A stretch of DNA of 64,000 nt from Defluviicoccus sp. Lineage in GTDB: Bacteria > Pseudomonadota > Alphaproteobacteria > MPNO01. The stretch covers positions 64,356-128,355 of the forward strand of contig JAPPIT010000225.1 of assembly GCA_028820505.1 (NCBI GenBank). Direction: 5' to 3'. A program made the position numbers and the translations under genes. The notes under the pieces are model-generated. The model worked only from the letters and a program-made list of their open reading frames with translations. It had not been told where the DNA came from and did no database searches. Below, one piece after another: positions 1 to 8,945 of this stretch. Position 1 is the stretch's first letter, and every line of letters starts with the position of its first letter.

Positions 1-1
1 C

Positions 2-1141
2 GGCGTCGAGGCCATCGTCACCGAGCTCGCCAACAAGATCGGCATGGACGAGCTCGACTTCCGGCTCAAGAACGCCGCCACCGAGGGCTACACCACGCTC
101 TACGGCGCAACCTTCGGGCCGATCGGCTTCGTCGAGACCCTGGAAGCGTCGAAAGAAACCGACCACTACAGGTCGCCGGTCAAGCCGGGCGAGGGGCGCG
201 GGGTCGCGGCCGGGTTCTGGTTCAACCGGGGCGGCGACACGACGGGCTCGCTCACCATCACCCCGGACGGGTCCGTCAACATCATGCTGGGGACCTCCGA
301 CGTCGCGGGCTCGCGCGTCTCGATCAGCATGATGGCGGCGGAGGAGCTCGGCGTTCCGCTCGAAAAGGTGCGCGCGAACTTCGCCGACACCAGCGCGATC
401 GGCAACAACCGGGTGACCGCCGGCAGCCGGACCACCTTTTCGTCCGGCATGGTCATCGTGGACAGCGCGAGAAAGGCGATCGACACGATGGTCGAGCGCG
501 CGGCCGAGATCTGGGGCGTCTCACCGGAGGAGGTCACCTTCGAGGACGGCCACTGCCGCCCGGCGAGCGCGAACGTGGGCGATTTCGAGCCGCTCTCCAT
601 CAAGGACATCGCGTCCCGGACCAGCGTCAGCCACGGCGCCATCGCCGGCCATTCGGAGATGAACGTGACCGGCGAGGGGCCCGGCTTCGGCGTCCATATC
701 GTCGATCTCAAGGTGGACCGCGGCACCGGCCGGGTGGACGTCACCCGCTACACCGTGATCGAGGACGCCGGCAAGGCGATCCATCCGCTCCAGGTCGAGG
801 GCCAGTATCAGGGCGGCGCGGTCCAGGGCGTGGGCTGGGCGCTCAACGAGGAGTACATCTACCGCGCGGACGGGACGCTGGATAACCCGAGCTTCCTCGA
901 CTACCGGATGCCGGTCGCCTCCGACGTCCCGATGATCGACACCGTGATCGTGGAGGTGCCCAACCCGAACCATCCCTACGGCCTCAGGGGCGTGGGCGAG
1001 GTCCCGGTGGTGCCGACGCTGGCCGCGATCGGCAACGCCATCGGCGACGCCATCGGGATCAGGCCGCAGTCGCTGCCGATGTCGCCGCCCAAGCTGCTCG
1101 AGCTGATGGACGGCGACGAAACCAGGGCGGCGGCCGAGTAG
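2..1141 (+). CDS. xanthine dehydrogenase family protein, molybdopterin-binding (large) subunit, C-terminal part (5' truncated by window)
   Basis: Open frame continues to window start; TAGSRTTFSSG..., AVQGVGWALNEE, LRGVGEVPVVPTLAAIGNAI are typical of aldehyde oxidase/xanthine dehydrogenase molybdopterin-binding domains, including the GVGE catalytic Glu. Confidence 0.9.
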   Translation, partial: GVEAIVTELANKIGMDELDFRLKNAATEGYTTLYGATFGPIGFVETLEASKETDHYRSPVKPGEGRGVAAGFWFNRGGDTTGSLTITPDGSVNIMLGTSDVAGSRVSISMMAAEELGVPLEKVRANFADTSAIGNNRVTAGSRTTFSSGMVIVDSARKAIDTMVERAAEIWGVSPEEVTFEDGHCRPASANVGDFEPLSIKDIASRTSVSHGAIAGHSEMNVTGEGPGFGVHIVDLKVDRGTGRVDVTRYTVIEDAGKAIHPLQVEGQYQGGAVQGVGWALNEEYIYRADGTLDNPSFLDYRMPVASDVPMIDTVIVEVPNPNHPYGLRGVGEVPVVPTLAAIGNAIGDAIGIRPQSLPMSPPKLLELMDGDETRAAAE

Positions 1142-1185
1142 CACGGCGCGGCCTCCGCGCAGCTGGAGAGCGGGGAGGAGAGAAG

Positions 1186-1374
1186 ATGAGACCGCTTGAG
1201 ATCATCTTCGAGGTGACCGAGGCGCCCGAAGGCGGATACGATGCCCGCGCGCTCGGCCATGCCATCTTCACGCAGGGCGATGACTGGGACGACCTGAAGG
1301 AAATGGCGCGCGACGCGGTCCTCTGCCACTTCGAGGATGACGACGCGCCGCGGGTGATAACGCTCTTCGGTTGA
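1186..1374 (+). CDS. small HicB-like antitoxin-family protein (often misannotated as 2-oxoisovalerate dehydrogenase E1 beta), apparently short at the C-terminus
   Basis: 62 aa; LEIIFEVTEAPEGGYDARALGHAIFTQGDDWDDLKEMARDAVLCHF pattern; upstream GGAGAGAAG RBS-like sequence. Confidence 0.65.
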   Translation: MRPLEIIFEVTEAPEGGYDARALGHAIFTQGDDWDDLKEMARDAVLCHFEDDDAPRVITLFG

Positions 1375-1432
1375 CCGACGGCGACGAACCTTGGTCAGCT
1401 GAACCGGCGTCCTAGGGTATCCGGTCTCGATT

Positions 1433-3541
1433 ATGTCCCTGCGGTCGGGCGCCCAGCAAAGAAGCACCGATCTTGACGGCGCGTACCGCCTGGGCGTGGA
1501 CGTGGGCGGTACGCATACCGACCTCGTCCTGGTCGACGGGTCGGGCGGAATGCGCGTCGAGAAGGTGCCGAGCACGCCCGGCAATCCCTCCATCGCCGTC
1601 CTCGAGGGAATCGGCCGGCTGATCGAGTCCGGCATCGCCCCGGACACGATAGGCTTCTTCGGCCACGGCACGACGGTGACCACCAACGCGCTCCTCGAAA
1701 TGAAGGGCGCGCGCGCCGGGCTGCTGATCAACGACGGCTTCCGCGCCGTCCAGGAGGTGCAGACCGGGGCGCGCGAGGCCAACCAGTTCGACCTCAGGTT
1801 CCGCCGCCCCGCGCCGCTGGTGCCGCAGAGCCGGACGGCGGAAATCCCGGGCCGCATCGACTATCGCGGCCGCGAGATCGAGCCGCTCGACGAGGACGCG
1901 GTGGAACGCGCCGCGAGGGCGCTGCGCCAAAAGGGCGCGGAGTCCTTCGCGGTCTGCTTCCTGTTCTCGTTCGTGAACCCGGCGCACGAGCGCCGCGCGG
2001 GCGAGATCGTCCGGGGCGTCGTCCCGGAGGCCAATGTGTCGCTCTCCTCGGACGTCCTGCCGCGGATCCGGGAATGGCCCAGATTGTCGGCCTGCCTGAT
2101 CGACGCCTATCTGGCGCCGGTGCTCACGCGTTACGTGGCCGATCTCGACGCCGGCCTCGACGCGCGTGGCATCGCGACGCGGAGCCGGTTCCTGATGCAG
2201 TCGAACGGCGGCGTGATGCCGCTCTCCGCCGCCGGCGGCAAGGGCCGCACGGTCCATACCCTGCTCTCGGGACCCGCCGCCGGGGTCAAGGCCTGCGCGT
2301 ACGTGCTCGGCGAGCGCCAGGGCCGGTCGCGGCTGATCGCAATGGATATGGGCGGGACCAGCTGCGACATCGCCTTCATCGAGGACGGGGTTCCGCTGGA
2401 GGCGACCGAAGGGACCGTGGCCGAGCGCAAGCTCGACGTGCCGGCCCTCGACATCGCGACGATCTCGGCGGGCGGCGGCACGGTGGCCCGGGTCAATGCC
2501 GCCAGCCATCTGACGGTCGGACCGGACAGTGCGGGCGCCGAGCCGGGGCCGGCGTGCTACGGCCTCGGAGGCGACCGTCCCACGGTGACCGACGCCGATC
2601 TGGTCTCGGGCTTCCTCAACCCGGACTACCTGCTCGGCGGGGCGACCGCCCTCGACGCGGAAGCGGCCGAGAGGGCGATCGAGACCGGTATCGCCCGACC
2701 GATGGGACTGTCGACGCGCGAGGCGGCGTCCGGGATCGTGCGGCTGATCAACGCGCGGATGGCCGACGAGATCCGTGTCCAGGCGGCGAAAAAGGTCGTC
2801 GATCCCGCGGCCGCGAGCCTGGTCGCGTTCGGCGGGGCGGGACCGGTGCACGCGGCGATGGTGGCCGACGAGCTCGGCATCCGCCGCGTGCTGGTGCCGC
2901 CCCGGCCAGGCGCGTTCTCGGCCCTCGGCCTGCTGTGCTCGGATGTCGTCCACGACTACATCCGTTCCGAAATCGTCGCGCTCGGCACGTTGGACGCGGA
3001 GCGGGCCGAAGGCCTCTTTCGGGCGCTCGAGGAGCAGGCGAAGCGGGAGCTCGCGGAGGAAGGGCTGGGCGGCAGCGAGCGGCAATTCGTGCGGGAGCTC
3101 GACCTCCGCTATGCCGGGCAGGGCTACGAGATCCGCACCCCGCTCGACGGGCTCGCATGGTCCCCGGTCGCCGACACCGGCATCGCCCAGGCGCGGGAGC
3201 GCTTCCATGCGCTCCATCTCCGCCTGCACGGCCACTCGGCGCCCGACTCGACGATCGAGGCGGTGAGCTTCCGCCTGCGCGTCGCCGTTCCGGTGCCCAG
3301 GCCGGCACTCGTGGACTGCGGCGCGGCCGCCGGGCCAGGGGCGAAAGCGGAGAACGTCCGGAGCGTCACGTTCGACGGGCGGATGCAAATGGAAGCGCCG
3401 GTCCGCGGCCGCGGAGACATCGGCGACGAACCGATGGCGGGCCCGCTCATCGTCGAGCAGGCGGACGCCACCACCGTCGTCCCACCCGGCTGGTCGGCGC
3501 ATCGCGACCGTTTTGGCAACATCGTCCTGGAGGCGGAATGA
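1433..3541 (+). CDS. hyuA: hydantoinase/oxoprolinase family protein, subunit A
   Basis: YRLGVDVGGTHTDLVLVDG, GHGTTVTTNALLE, LLSGPAAGVKA, AMDMGGTSCDIAF motifs; stop overlaps start of HyuB (ATGA). Confidence 0.93.
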   Translation: MSLRSGAQQRSTDLDGAYRLGVDVGGTHTDLVLVDGSGGMRVEKVPSTPGNPSIAVLEGIGRLIESGIAPDTIGFFGHGTTVTTNALLEMKGARAGLLINDGFRAVQEVQTGAREANQFDLRFRRPAPLVPQSRTAEIPGRIDYRGREIEPLDEDAVERAARALRQKGAESFAVCFLFSFVNPAHERRAGEIVRGVVPEANVSLSSDVLPRIREWPRLSACLIDAYLAPVLTRYVADLDAGLDARGIATRSRFLMQSNGGVMPLSAAGGKGRTVHTLLSGPAAGVKACAYVLGERQGRSRLIAMDMGGTSCDIAFIEDGVPLEATEGTVAERKLDVPALDIATISAGGGTVARVNAASHLTVGPDSAGAEPGPACYGLGGDRPTVTDADLVSGFLNPDYLLGGATALDAEAAERAIETGIARPMGLSTREAASGIVRLINARMADEIRVQAAKKVVDPAAASLVAFGGAGPVHAAMVADELGIRRVLVPPRPGAFSALGLLCSDVVHDYIRSEIVALGTLDAERAEGLFRALEEQAKRELAEEGLGGSERQFVRELDLRYAGQGYEIRTPLDGLAWSPVADTGIAQARERFHALHLRLHGHSAPDSTIEAVSFRLRVAVPVPRPALVDCGAAAGPGAKAENVRSVTFDGRMQMEAPVRGRGDIGDEPMAGPLIVEQADATTVVPPGWSAHRDRFGNIVLEAE

Positions 3542-5217
3542 GCGTCGATCCGATCACCGTCGAGCTGCTGCGGAACCGCATCGCGAGCGTGATGCAGCAG
3601 ATGGACTACCACTTCTTCCGGTCGGGCTATTCCACCATCGTCCGCGAGTCGCGCGACTTCAGCTGCATCGTCGTCGACGCCGAAGGGCGGCTGGTCGTAG
3701 CGCCCTGGATGTTCTTCCACGGGCCGGTCTATTTCCACCTGGTGCAGCGCATCCTCGCCCTCTACGGGGCGGAGAATTTGCGCGAGGGGGACGTGTTCGT
3801 CACCAACCATCCCTATGAGGGGAACATGCCGCACGCCTCCGACATGGGTTTCGTGGCGCCGATCGTGCACGATGGCAGGCTGGTCTCCTTCGCCGCCACC
3901 ATCGCGCACAAGGCGGATGTCGGCGGGACGGTGCCGGGCTCCACCTACGGCCAGGCCACCGAGCTCTATCACGAGGGGATGCTGCTGCCGCCGGTCCGGA
4001 TCCACGACGCCGGCGAGCCGGACGAGGACATGATGCGGCTGATCGCCGCCAACACCCGCGCGCCCTATGTCGTGCTGGGCGACATTTCCGGACAGATCGG
4101 CGTCACCCGGATCGGGCGCGAGCACATGCACGCGATGTGCGAGCGCTATGGCACCGACACGGTGGCGGCGGCGATGCAAGCGATGATCGAGGCCTCGGCC
4201 GAGGAATTCCGCGCCGCGCTGGCATCGATCCCGGACGGCGTCGGCGAGGCGGAGGGGTTCCTCGACCATGACGGGGTGGACGATACCCGACCGGTCCGAA
4301 TCCGCGTCCGGGTTACGGTCTCGGACGGGGAGCTCGAATTCGATTTCACCGGCTGCGATCCCCAGACGAAGGGCCCGGCCAACCTCCGGATCGCGATGGT
4401 GGAGGGGTGCGTCTGGTACTGCCTGATCGGGCTGGTCGATCCGACGCTGCGGTACAGCGACGGCGCGCGCCGCCTGGTCTCGTTCAGGTTCGACGACCGC
4501 AGCGTGCTGAGCGCCGAGGCGCCGGCGCCCTGTTCGAGCTACATGAAGACCTGCCAGAAGCTGGTCGACGTAATCCTGGAGGCGCTCGACCCGTTATTGC
4601 CCGGCCGGTCGATCGCCCATTCGGGCGGCAGCGGCGGCAGCATCGTCGTCGCGCGCCCGGGCGGGAATCGTCCCGGCCGCGGAAACCAGTACGAGATCTT
4701 CGGCTCGGCATACGGGGCGGGGGAGGGGACGGACGGCGCTTCGGGCGTGACCGTGCACCTCGCCAATCTCTACGCCGCGCCGGTGGAGATCGTCGAGTCC
4801 GAGTTCCCCTGCCGGATCCGGCGCTTCGAGCTCAACCCCGACAGCGGCGGCGCCGGGGAGTTTCGCGGCGGTCTCAACTTCCGCCGGGTCTACGAGATGC
4901 TTGAGCCCGCGCAGGTCGTCTATCGCTCCGACCGCGCCTCGGTGCCGCCGGCGGGATTGCGCGGCGGCAAGCCGGGCGGACCGAGCCGCTTCGTTCTCCA
5001 TCCCGGCACCGACCGGGCGGAGGCGATGCCGTCCTCCTGCCGGCTCAGCCTCGATGCCGGTACCGTGTTCAGCGTCCAGGGCGCGGGTGGCGGCGGCTAT
5101 GGCGATCCGGCGAGGCGCTCGGCCGACCGGATCGCCCGCGACCTGGAGGAGGGTTACGTGACGGAGGACGGGGCGCGCCGGGATTACAGCATCGACCCTG
5201 ACGGGATCGGCCTCTGA
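3538..5217 (+). CDS. hyuB: hydantoinase B/oxoprolinase family protein, subunit B
   Basis: MSVDPITVELLRNRIASVMQQMDYHFFRSGYSTIVRESRDFSC; ends with GAGGGGYGDPARR; start taken at internal ATG of ORF 2074..5217. Confidence 0.93.
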   Translation: MSVDPITVELLRNRIASVMQQMDYHFFRSGYSTIVRESRDFSCIVVDAEGRLVVAPWMFFHGPVYFHLVQRILALYGAENLREGDVFVTNHPYEGNMPHASDMGFVAPIVHDGRLVSFAATIAHKADVGGTVPGSTYGQATELYHEGMLLPPVRIHDAGEPDEDMMRLIAANTRAPYVVLGDISGQIGVTRIGREHMHAMCERYGTDTVAAAMQAMIEASAEEFRAALASIPDGVGEAEGFLDHDGVDDTRPVRIRVRVTVSDGELEFDFTGCDPQTKGPANLRIAMVEGCVWYCLIGLVDPTLRYSDGARRLVSFRFDDRSVLSAEAPAPCSSYMKTCQKLVDVILEALDPLLPGRSIAHSGGSGGSIVVARPGGNRPGRGNQYEIFGSAYGAGEGTDGASGVTVHLANLYAAPVEIVESEFPCRIRRFELNPDSGGAGEFRGGLNFRRVYEMLEPAQVVYRSDRASVPPAGLRGGKPGGPSRFVLHPGTDRAEAMPSSCRLSLDAGTVFSVQGAGGGGYGDPARRSADRIARDLEEGYVTEDGARRDYSIDPDGIGL

Positions 5218-5228
5218 GCAGCCGGCGT

Positions 5229-5663
5229 CTACTCGGCCGGCACCTCTCCCGGCGCCGATTCGTTGCGACCGAGGATATAGCTTTCCACGAAGGCGAGCCT
5301 GCCCTTCAACTCGGAGACGCCCTGCTCGACCGAGCGCAGGCGTGTATCGATGCCGTCGAGCCGCCTGTCGATGCCATCGAACCGTTTGTCGATGCCGTCG
5401 AACCGTTTGTCGATATCTTCGAAGCGCTTGTCGATGCCTTCGAAGCGCTTGTCGATGCCTTCGAAGCGCTCGCCGAAGCGATTCTCGATGCCTTCGAGAC
5501 GCTCGTCGAAGCGATTCTCGATGCCAAGGAAGCGTTCTTCAAAGCGCATCTCGACGCCGTCGAACCGCTTGTCGATGTCGCGGCGCAGCGATCCGATCAT
5601 GGTCACGATCAAGGCGGCAAGCGCCGCCGCGACGCCGACGATCATGATCGAACCCTGATCCAT
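5229..5663 (-). CDS. short membrane-anchored coiled-coil protein with heptad and hendecad repeats
   Basis: N-terminal TM segment (MIVGVAAALAALIVTMIGSL) followed by (I-D-K-R-F-x-G)n heptads and three 11-residue units VEMRFEERFLG/IENRFDERLEG/IENRFGERFEG. Confidence 0.75.
   Translation of the reverse strand: MDQGSIMIVGVAAALAALIVTMIGSLRRDIDKRFDGVEMRFEERFLGIENRFDERLEGIENRFGERFEGIDKRFEGIDKRFEDIDKRFDGIDKRFDGIDRRLDGIDTRLRSVEQGVSELKGRLAFVESYILGRNESAPGEVPAE
5316..5570. repeat. tandem degenerate 21-bp/33-bp coding repeats (heptad/hendecad coiled coil)
   Basis: Repeated motif 'tcgatgccNtcgaaNcgNttg' recurs at 21-bp spacing, with intercalated 33-bp units. Confidence 0.75.
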
Positions 5664-5752
5664 TACGCGAATTCCAACTGTCCGCTACCGGTGCGTGTAG
5701 AAGGCGACTGAATACACGTTAACAGACGAAACGAATTCAGTCCACGCCGGGA

Positions 5753-6898
5753 TCAGCCCCCGAGCCGCCGGCTCGCGATCTGCGCGCCCTCGACCAGCGC
5801 CGCCAGCTTCAGGCGCGCGATGGCGGGGTCGACTTTTCCGATGCCGGCGAATGTCGCGAAGCCGCAATCGGTTCCGGCGATGACGCGGTCGCACCCCGCG
5901 ATGTCGACGAACCGGCCGACCCGCTCGGCGACCAGTTCCGGATGCTCGACATAGTTGGTCGTCGAATCGATGACGCCCGGAATCAGGATCTTGTCGTCCC
6001 AGCCGCTGCGGTCGCGGAACACGGTCCATTCGTGCGCGTGGCGCGGATTGGCGGCCTCGAACAGGAGGCCTTGCGGCTTGGCCGAGAGCAGCACGTCGGC
6101 GATCGCCTCAAGCGGGATGTCGCGGTGATGCGGCCCCTCGTAATTGCCCCAGCAGACATGGAGGCGGGCGCGGTCGGCGGGCACGTTCTCGAGCGCCGCG
6201 TTGAGGACCTCGACCTGCATGGCCGCGCGGCGGAGGAACAGCGCGTCGTCCTCTTCGCCGTAGATCACGTGGCGTCCCATGGCGAGGTCGGGACAGTCGA
6301 TCTGAAGGACCAGTCCCGCCGCCGCGATGGCCTCGTATTCCGGCTTCATCGCCCGGGCGAGCGCGCCGAGATAGGCGTCCATGTCGGAATAGAAGTCGTT
6401 CGCCTGGAAGACCGCGATCACCCCGGGCGAGGCGGCGTTCATGAAACCCTCGGCGGCCCCGGCCGCGTCGAGCGCGGCGGTGAGCCGTTCGATCTCGCGC
6501 GCGAGCGGCGCCGAGTCCCGGAGCGCGACCGGGCCGGTGCAGCGCGGACGGTGCAGCCGTCGGGTGCCGGCCGCCTGGCCCATCCGCCGGCGGTACTCGG
6601 GAAAGTCGCTGAGGTCGTCGAAGCGGAGCGACGGGCTTTCGCCCGAAAAACCGGAAAGCCGGTCCTGGATATAGGTCGCGTAGCCGGTGCGCCCGACCTC
6701 GCCGTCGTTGACGATGTCGATGCCGACGGCGCGCTGGTCCGCGACCGCATCCCGAACCGCCGCTTCGGTCAAGCGGTCGAGCGCGTCTTCGTCGTAGTCC
6801 TCGCCGTGCTCCTTCGCGAGCAGGAGCGCCGCGAGCGCATCGGGCCGCGGCAGGCTGCCGACATGGGTTGTGAGGATACGCCCGCCGCCGGTACGCAC
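5753..6898 (-). CDS. stand-alone cobalamin-independent methionine synthase (MetE) C-terminal-domain-like enzyme
   Basis: ILTTHVGSLPRP, GIDIVNDGEVGR, LHVCWGNYEGPHHRDI and GTDCGFATFAG (Zn-binding His/Cys/Cys of the UROD/MetE family) all present. Confidence 0.85.
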   Translation of the reverse strand: MRTGGGRILTTHVGSLPRPDALAALLLAKEHGEDYDEDALDRLTEAAVRDAVADQRAVGIDIVNDGEVGRTGYATYIQDRLSGFSGESPSLRFDDLSDFPEYRRRMGQAAGTRRLHRPRCTGPVALRDSAPLAREIERLTAALDAAGAAEGFMNAASPGVIAVFQANDFYSDMDAYLGALARAMKPEYEAIAAAGLVLQIDCPDLAMGRHVIYGEEDDALFLRRAAMQVEVLNAALENVPADRARLHVCWGNYEGPHHRDIPLEAIADVLLSAKPQGLLFEAANPRHAHEWTVFRDRSGWDDKILIPGVIDSTTNYVEHPELVAERVGRFVDIAGCDRVIAGTDCGFATFAGIGKVDPAIARLKLAALVEGAQIASRRLGG

Positions 6899-6902
6899 GG
6901 GG

Positions 6903-7745
6903 TCAGATGTAGTGGATCGTCTGGCCCATGAGTTCGCGCCACGCGACGGGCGCGCCCGCCTTCTCCGCCGCCTCCTCGGGCGGGATGTCGGGGTCGAACA
7001 GCGCGGCGCGAAAACGCCTTCCGCTGACCTCGTCCGTCGCGCGCGAGGCGAGCCAGACGATCGGCGCCCGCATCACCTCGGGCTGAATCAGGTATTTCCG
7101 GTCGGCGTATTTGCCGTCGGCCGGGATCATCCGCGTATTGGCCCGCCCGCCGGGAACCAGCACGTTGGCGGTGACGCCGGTCTCCTCCAGCTCGAAGGCG
7201 AGCACCGACGTCAGGGCCTCGGTCGCCGCCTTGGCGGGGCCGTAGGGGCCGAGCCCGGGGTTGATCATCGTGTCCAGGCTGGTGGTCACGTTGACGATCC
7301 GCCCCCAGTTCCGTTCCAACATGCCGGGCAGCGCCGCCTTGGTCATGATGAACGGGCCGGAGGAGTTGACCGCGACGATCTTGAGCCAAAGGTCCAGGTC
7401 GGCCTCCCAGATGGGCCGACGCGGCGCGGTGTTGGTGGGCGAGTGCTCCTGCGGTCCGAGGGCGGCGTTGTTGACCAGCACGTCGAGCTTGCCGAACGCA
7501 TCCTCGACCTCCGAGACCGCCCGCGCGGCGTCGTCGGCGCTGGTGACGTCGCCCTGGACCGCGATCGCGCGGCCGGGATCGGTGGCCGCGCCGATTTGCG
7601 CCGCCGCCGCGTCGAGCTCGGGCCGGTCGCGCTCCATCAGCGCGACGCTCGCGCCGGCCCCGGCCAGCGCGGCCGCCATCTCGCGGCCCAGGCCGCGGCC
7701 GGCGCCGGTGACGAGGATCGACGTTCCGCTCAGATCGGCGTTCAT
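6903..7745 (-). CDS. short-chain dehydrogenase/reductase (SDR)
   Basis: ILVTGAGRGLGREMAAAL (TGxxxGxG), NNAALG, YGPAKAA (YxxxK). Confidence 0.92.
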   Translation of the reverse strand: MNADLSGTSILVTGAGRGLGREMAAALAGAGASVALMERDRPELDAAAAQIGAATDPGRAIAVQGDVTSADDAARAVSEVEDAFGKLDVLVNNAALGPQEHSPTNTAPRRPIWEADLDLWLKIVAVNSSGPFIMTKAALPGMLERNWGRIVNVTTSLDTMINPGLGPYGPAKAATEALTSVLAFELEETGVTANVLVPGGRANTRMIPADGKYADRKYLIQPEVMRAPIVWLASRATDEVSGRRFRAALFDPDIPPEEAAEKAGAPVAWRELMGQTIHYI

Positions 7746-7775
7746 CCGGTTGTCTCCAATCGTGAAAGTGGGTGG

Positions 7776-8885
7776 CTACCCGGCGACGTCGAGGGCGATA
7801 TGGACGACCTCGGTGCCGTCGTCGACCTCGCGACCGAGGGCGCGCACCGCCGTATCGGTCTCCTCCAGCGGGAACATGTGCGAGCACAAGGGCTGCAGCT
7901 CGCCGCCCCGCCGCCGGAGGATGTCGAGCGAACGCTCGATCGATACCCAGCCGGCCGAAAGAAGGCCGATCAGCTGGATCTCGTTGATCACGATCTTGTC
8001 GGTGATCAGATTGCCGACCGGCTTGAAGCTCTTGAGTCCGGCGAGGACGATGCGCCCGCCGCGGCGCACCATGTCGACGGCATCGACGATGGGCTGGGTC
8101 GCCCCGGCGGAGACCTCGACCACGACATCGGCGCCGCGGCCGCCGGTCGCCTGCATGACCCGCTCGACCGGGTTCTCGCTGTCGACGTCGATCGCGATGT
8201 CGGCGCCGAGCTTGCGGGCAAGCTCAAGCCGGTGGGCGTCGTTCGCCGTGCCGGTGACGATGACCGTGCCGGCGCCGGCTTCCCGCGCGGCGACCACGCA
8301 CAAGAGCCCCCGCTGGCCGGGACCCTCGATCACCACGGTCTCGCCGATCTGGGTGTTGGGCGCCTCGTAGGCCCAGCGTACGCCGTTCGACAGCGGGTTG
8401 AACAGCGAAAGCACGTCGCGCGGGATGTCGTCGGGAGCCTTGTGAACCAGCGTGTTGGGATGGAGGTACATGTGGCTCGCATAGCCGCCCCAGAGGCCCG
8501 GCGCCTTTTCCGTGGAGGCGTAAAGGCCGTAACCCAGATTGCTCTCGCAGAGCGTCGTCTTGCCGATCGCGCACTGGAAGCAGTGGCCGCAGGGGATGAT
8601 CGATTCGACCACCACCCGGTCGCCCTCCCTGGCGCCCCAGCGCTTGGCGGCTTCCGGCCCGACGCGCTCCAGCCAGCCCATGATCTCGTGCCCCGGGATG
8701 ATCGGGGTGATGTCCCACGGCGTGCCGGCGAGGTGCCCGGTATACTGCTCGTAGTCGGTGCCGCACAGCCCCGCCGCCTCGACCCGCAGCACGCCCTCCT
8801 CGGGCCCGATGTCGGGCAGGTCGAATTCCCGGAACTCGAAACTGCGGGGACCCGTCAGAACGGCCGCATCGGCCTTGTCCGCCAT
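7776..8885 (-). CDS. zinc-binding alcohol dehydrogenase (MDR family)
   Basis: GLCGTDYEQYTG, PGHEIMGWLERVG, CGHCFQCAIGKTTLC structural zinc motif. Confidence 0.92.
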   Translation of the reverse strand: MADKADAAVLTGPRSFEFREFDLPDIGPEEGVLRVEAAGLCGTDYEQYTGHLAGTPWDITPIIPGHEIMGWLERVGPEAAKRWGAREGDRVVVESIIPCGHCFQCAIGKTTLCESNLGYGLYASTEKAPGLWGGYASHMYLHPNTLVHKAPDDIPRDVLSLFNPLSNGVRWAYEAPNTQIGETVVIEGPGQRGLLCVVAAREAGAGTVIVTGTANDAHRLELARKLGADIAIDVDSENPVERVMQATGGRGADVVVEVSAGATQPIVDAVDMVRRGGRIVLAGLKSFKPVGNLITDKIVINEIQLIGLLSAGWVSIERSLDILRRRGGELQPLCSHMFPLEETDTAVRALGREVDDGTEVVHIALDVAG

Positions 8886-8945
8886 GGTTTTCCTCCCGAG
8901 GACCGGGTCGCCGCCAATCGCAACGGCGACCCAACCCCTCCGGTA

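Noticed and set aside
2074-3537. N-terminal extension of the 1047-aa ORF that contains HyuB
   Set aside because: Low-complexity R/G/A-rich translation of hyuA in another frame; HyuB starts at the ATG at 3538
5342-5658. Two plus-strand Cys/Arg- or Ser/Lys/Arg-rich ORFs (101 and 102 aa) with striking repeats (MPSNRLS..., RRTVCRC...)
   Set aside because: Mirror of the 21-bp repeats of the minus-strand coiled-coil gene; the minus frame has a TM plus proper heptad pattern, the plus frames do not
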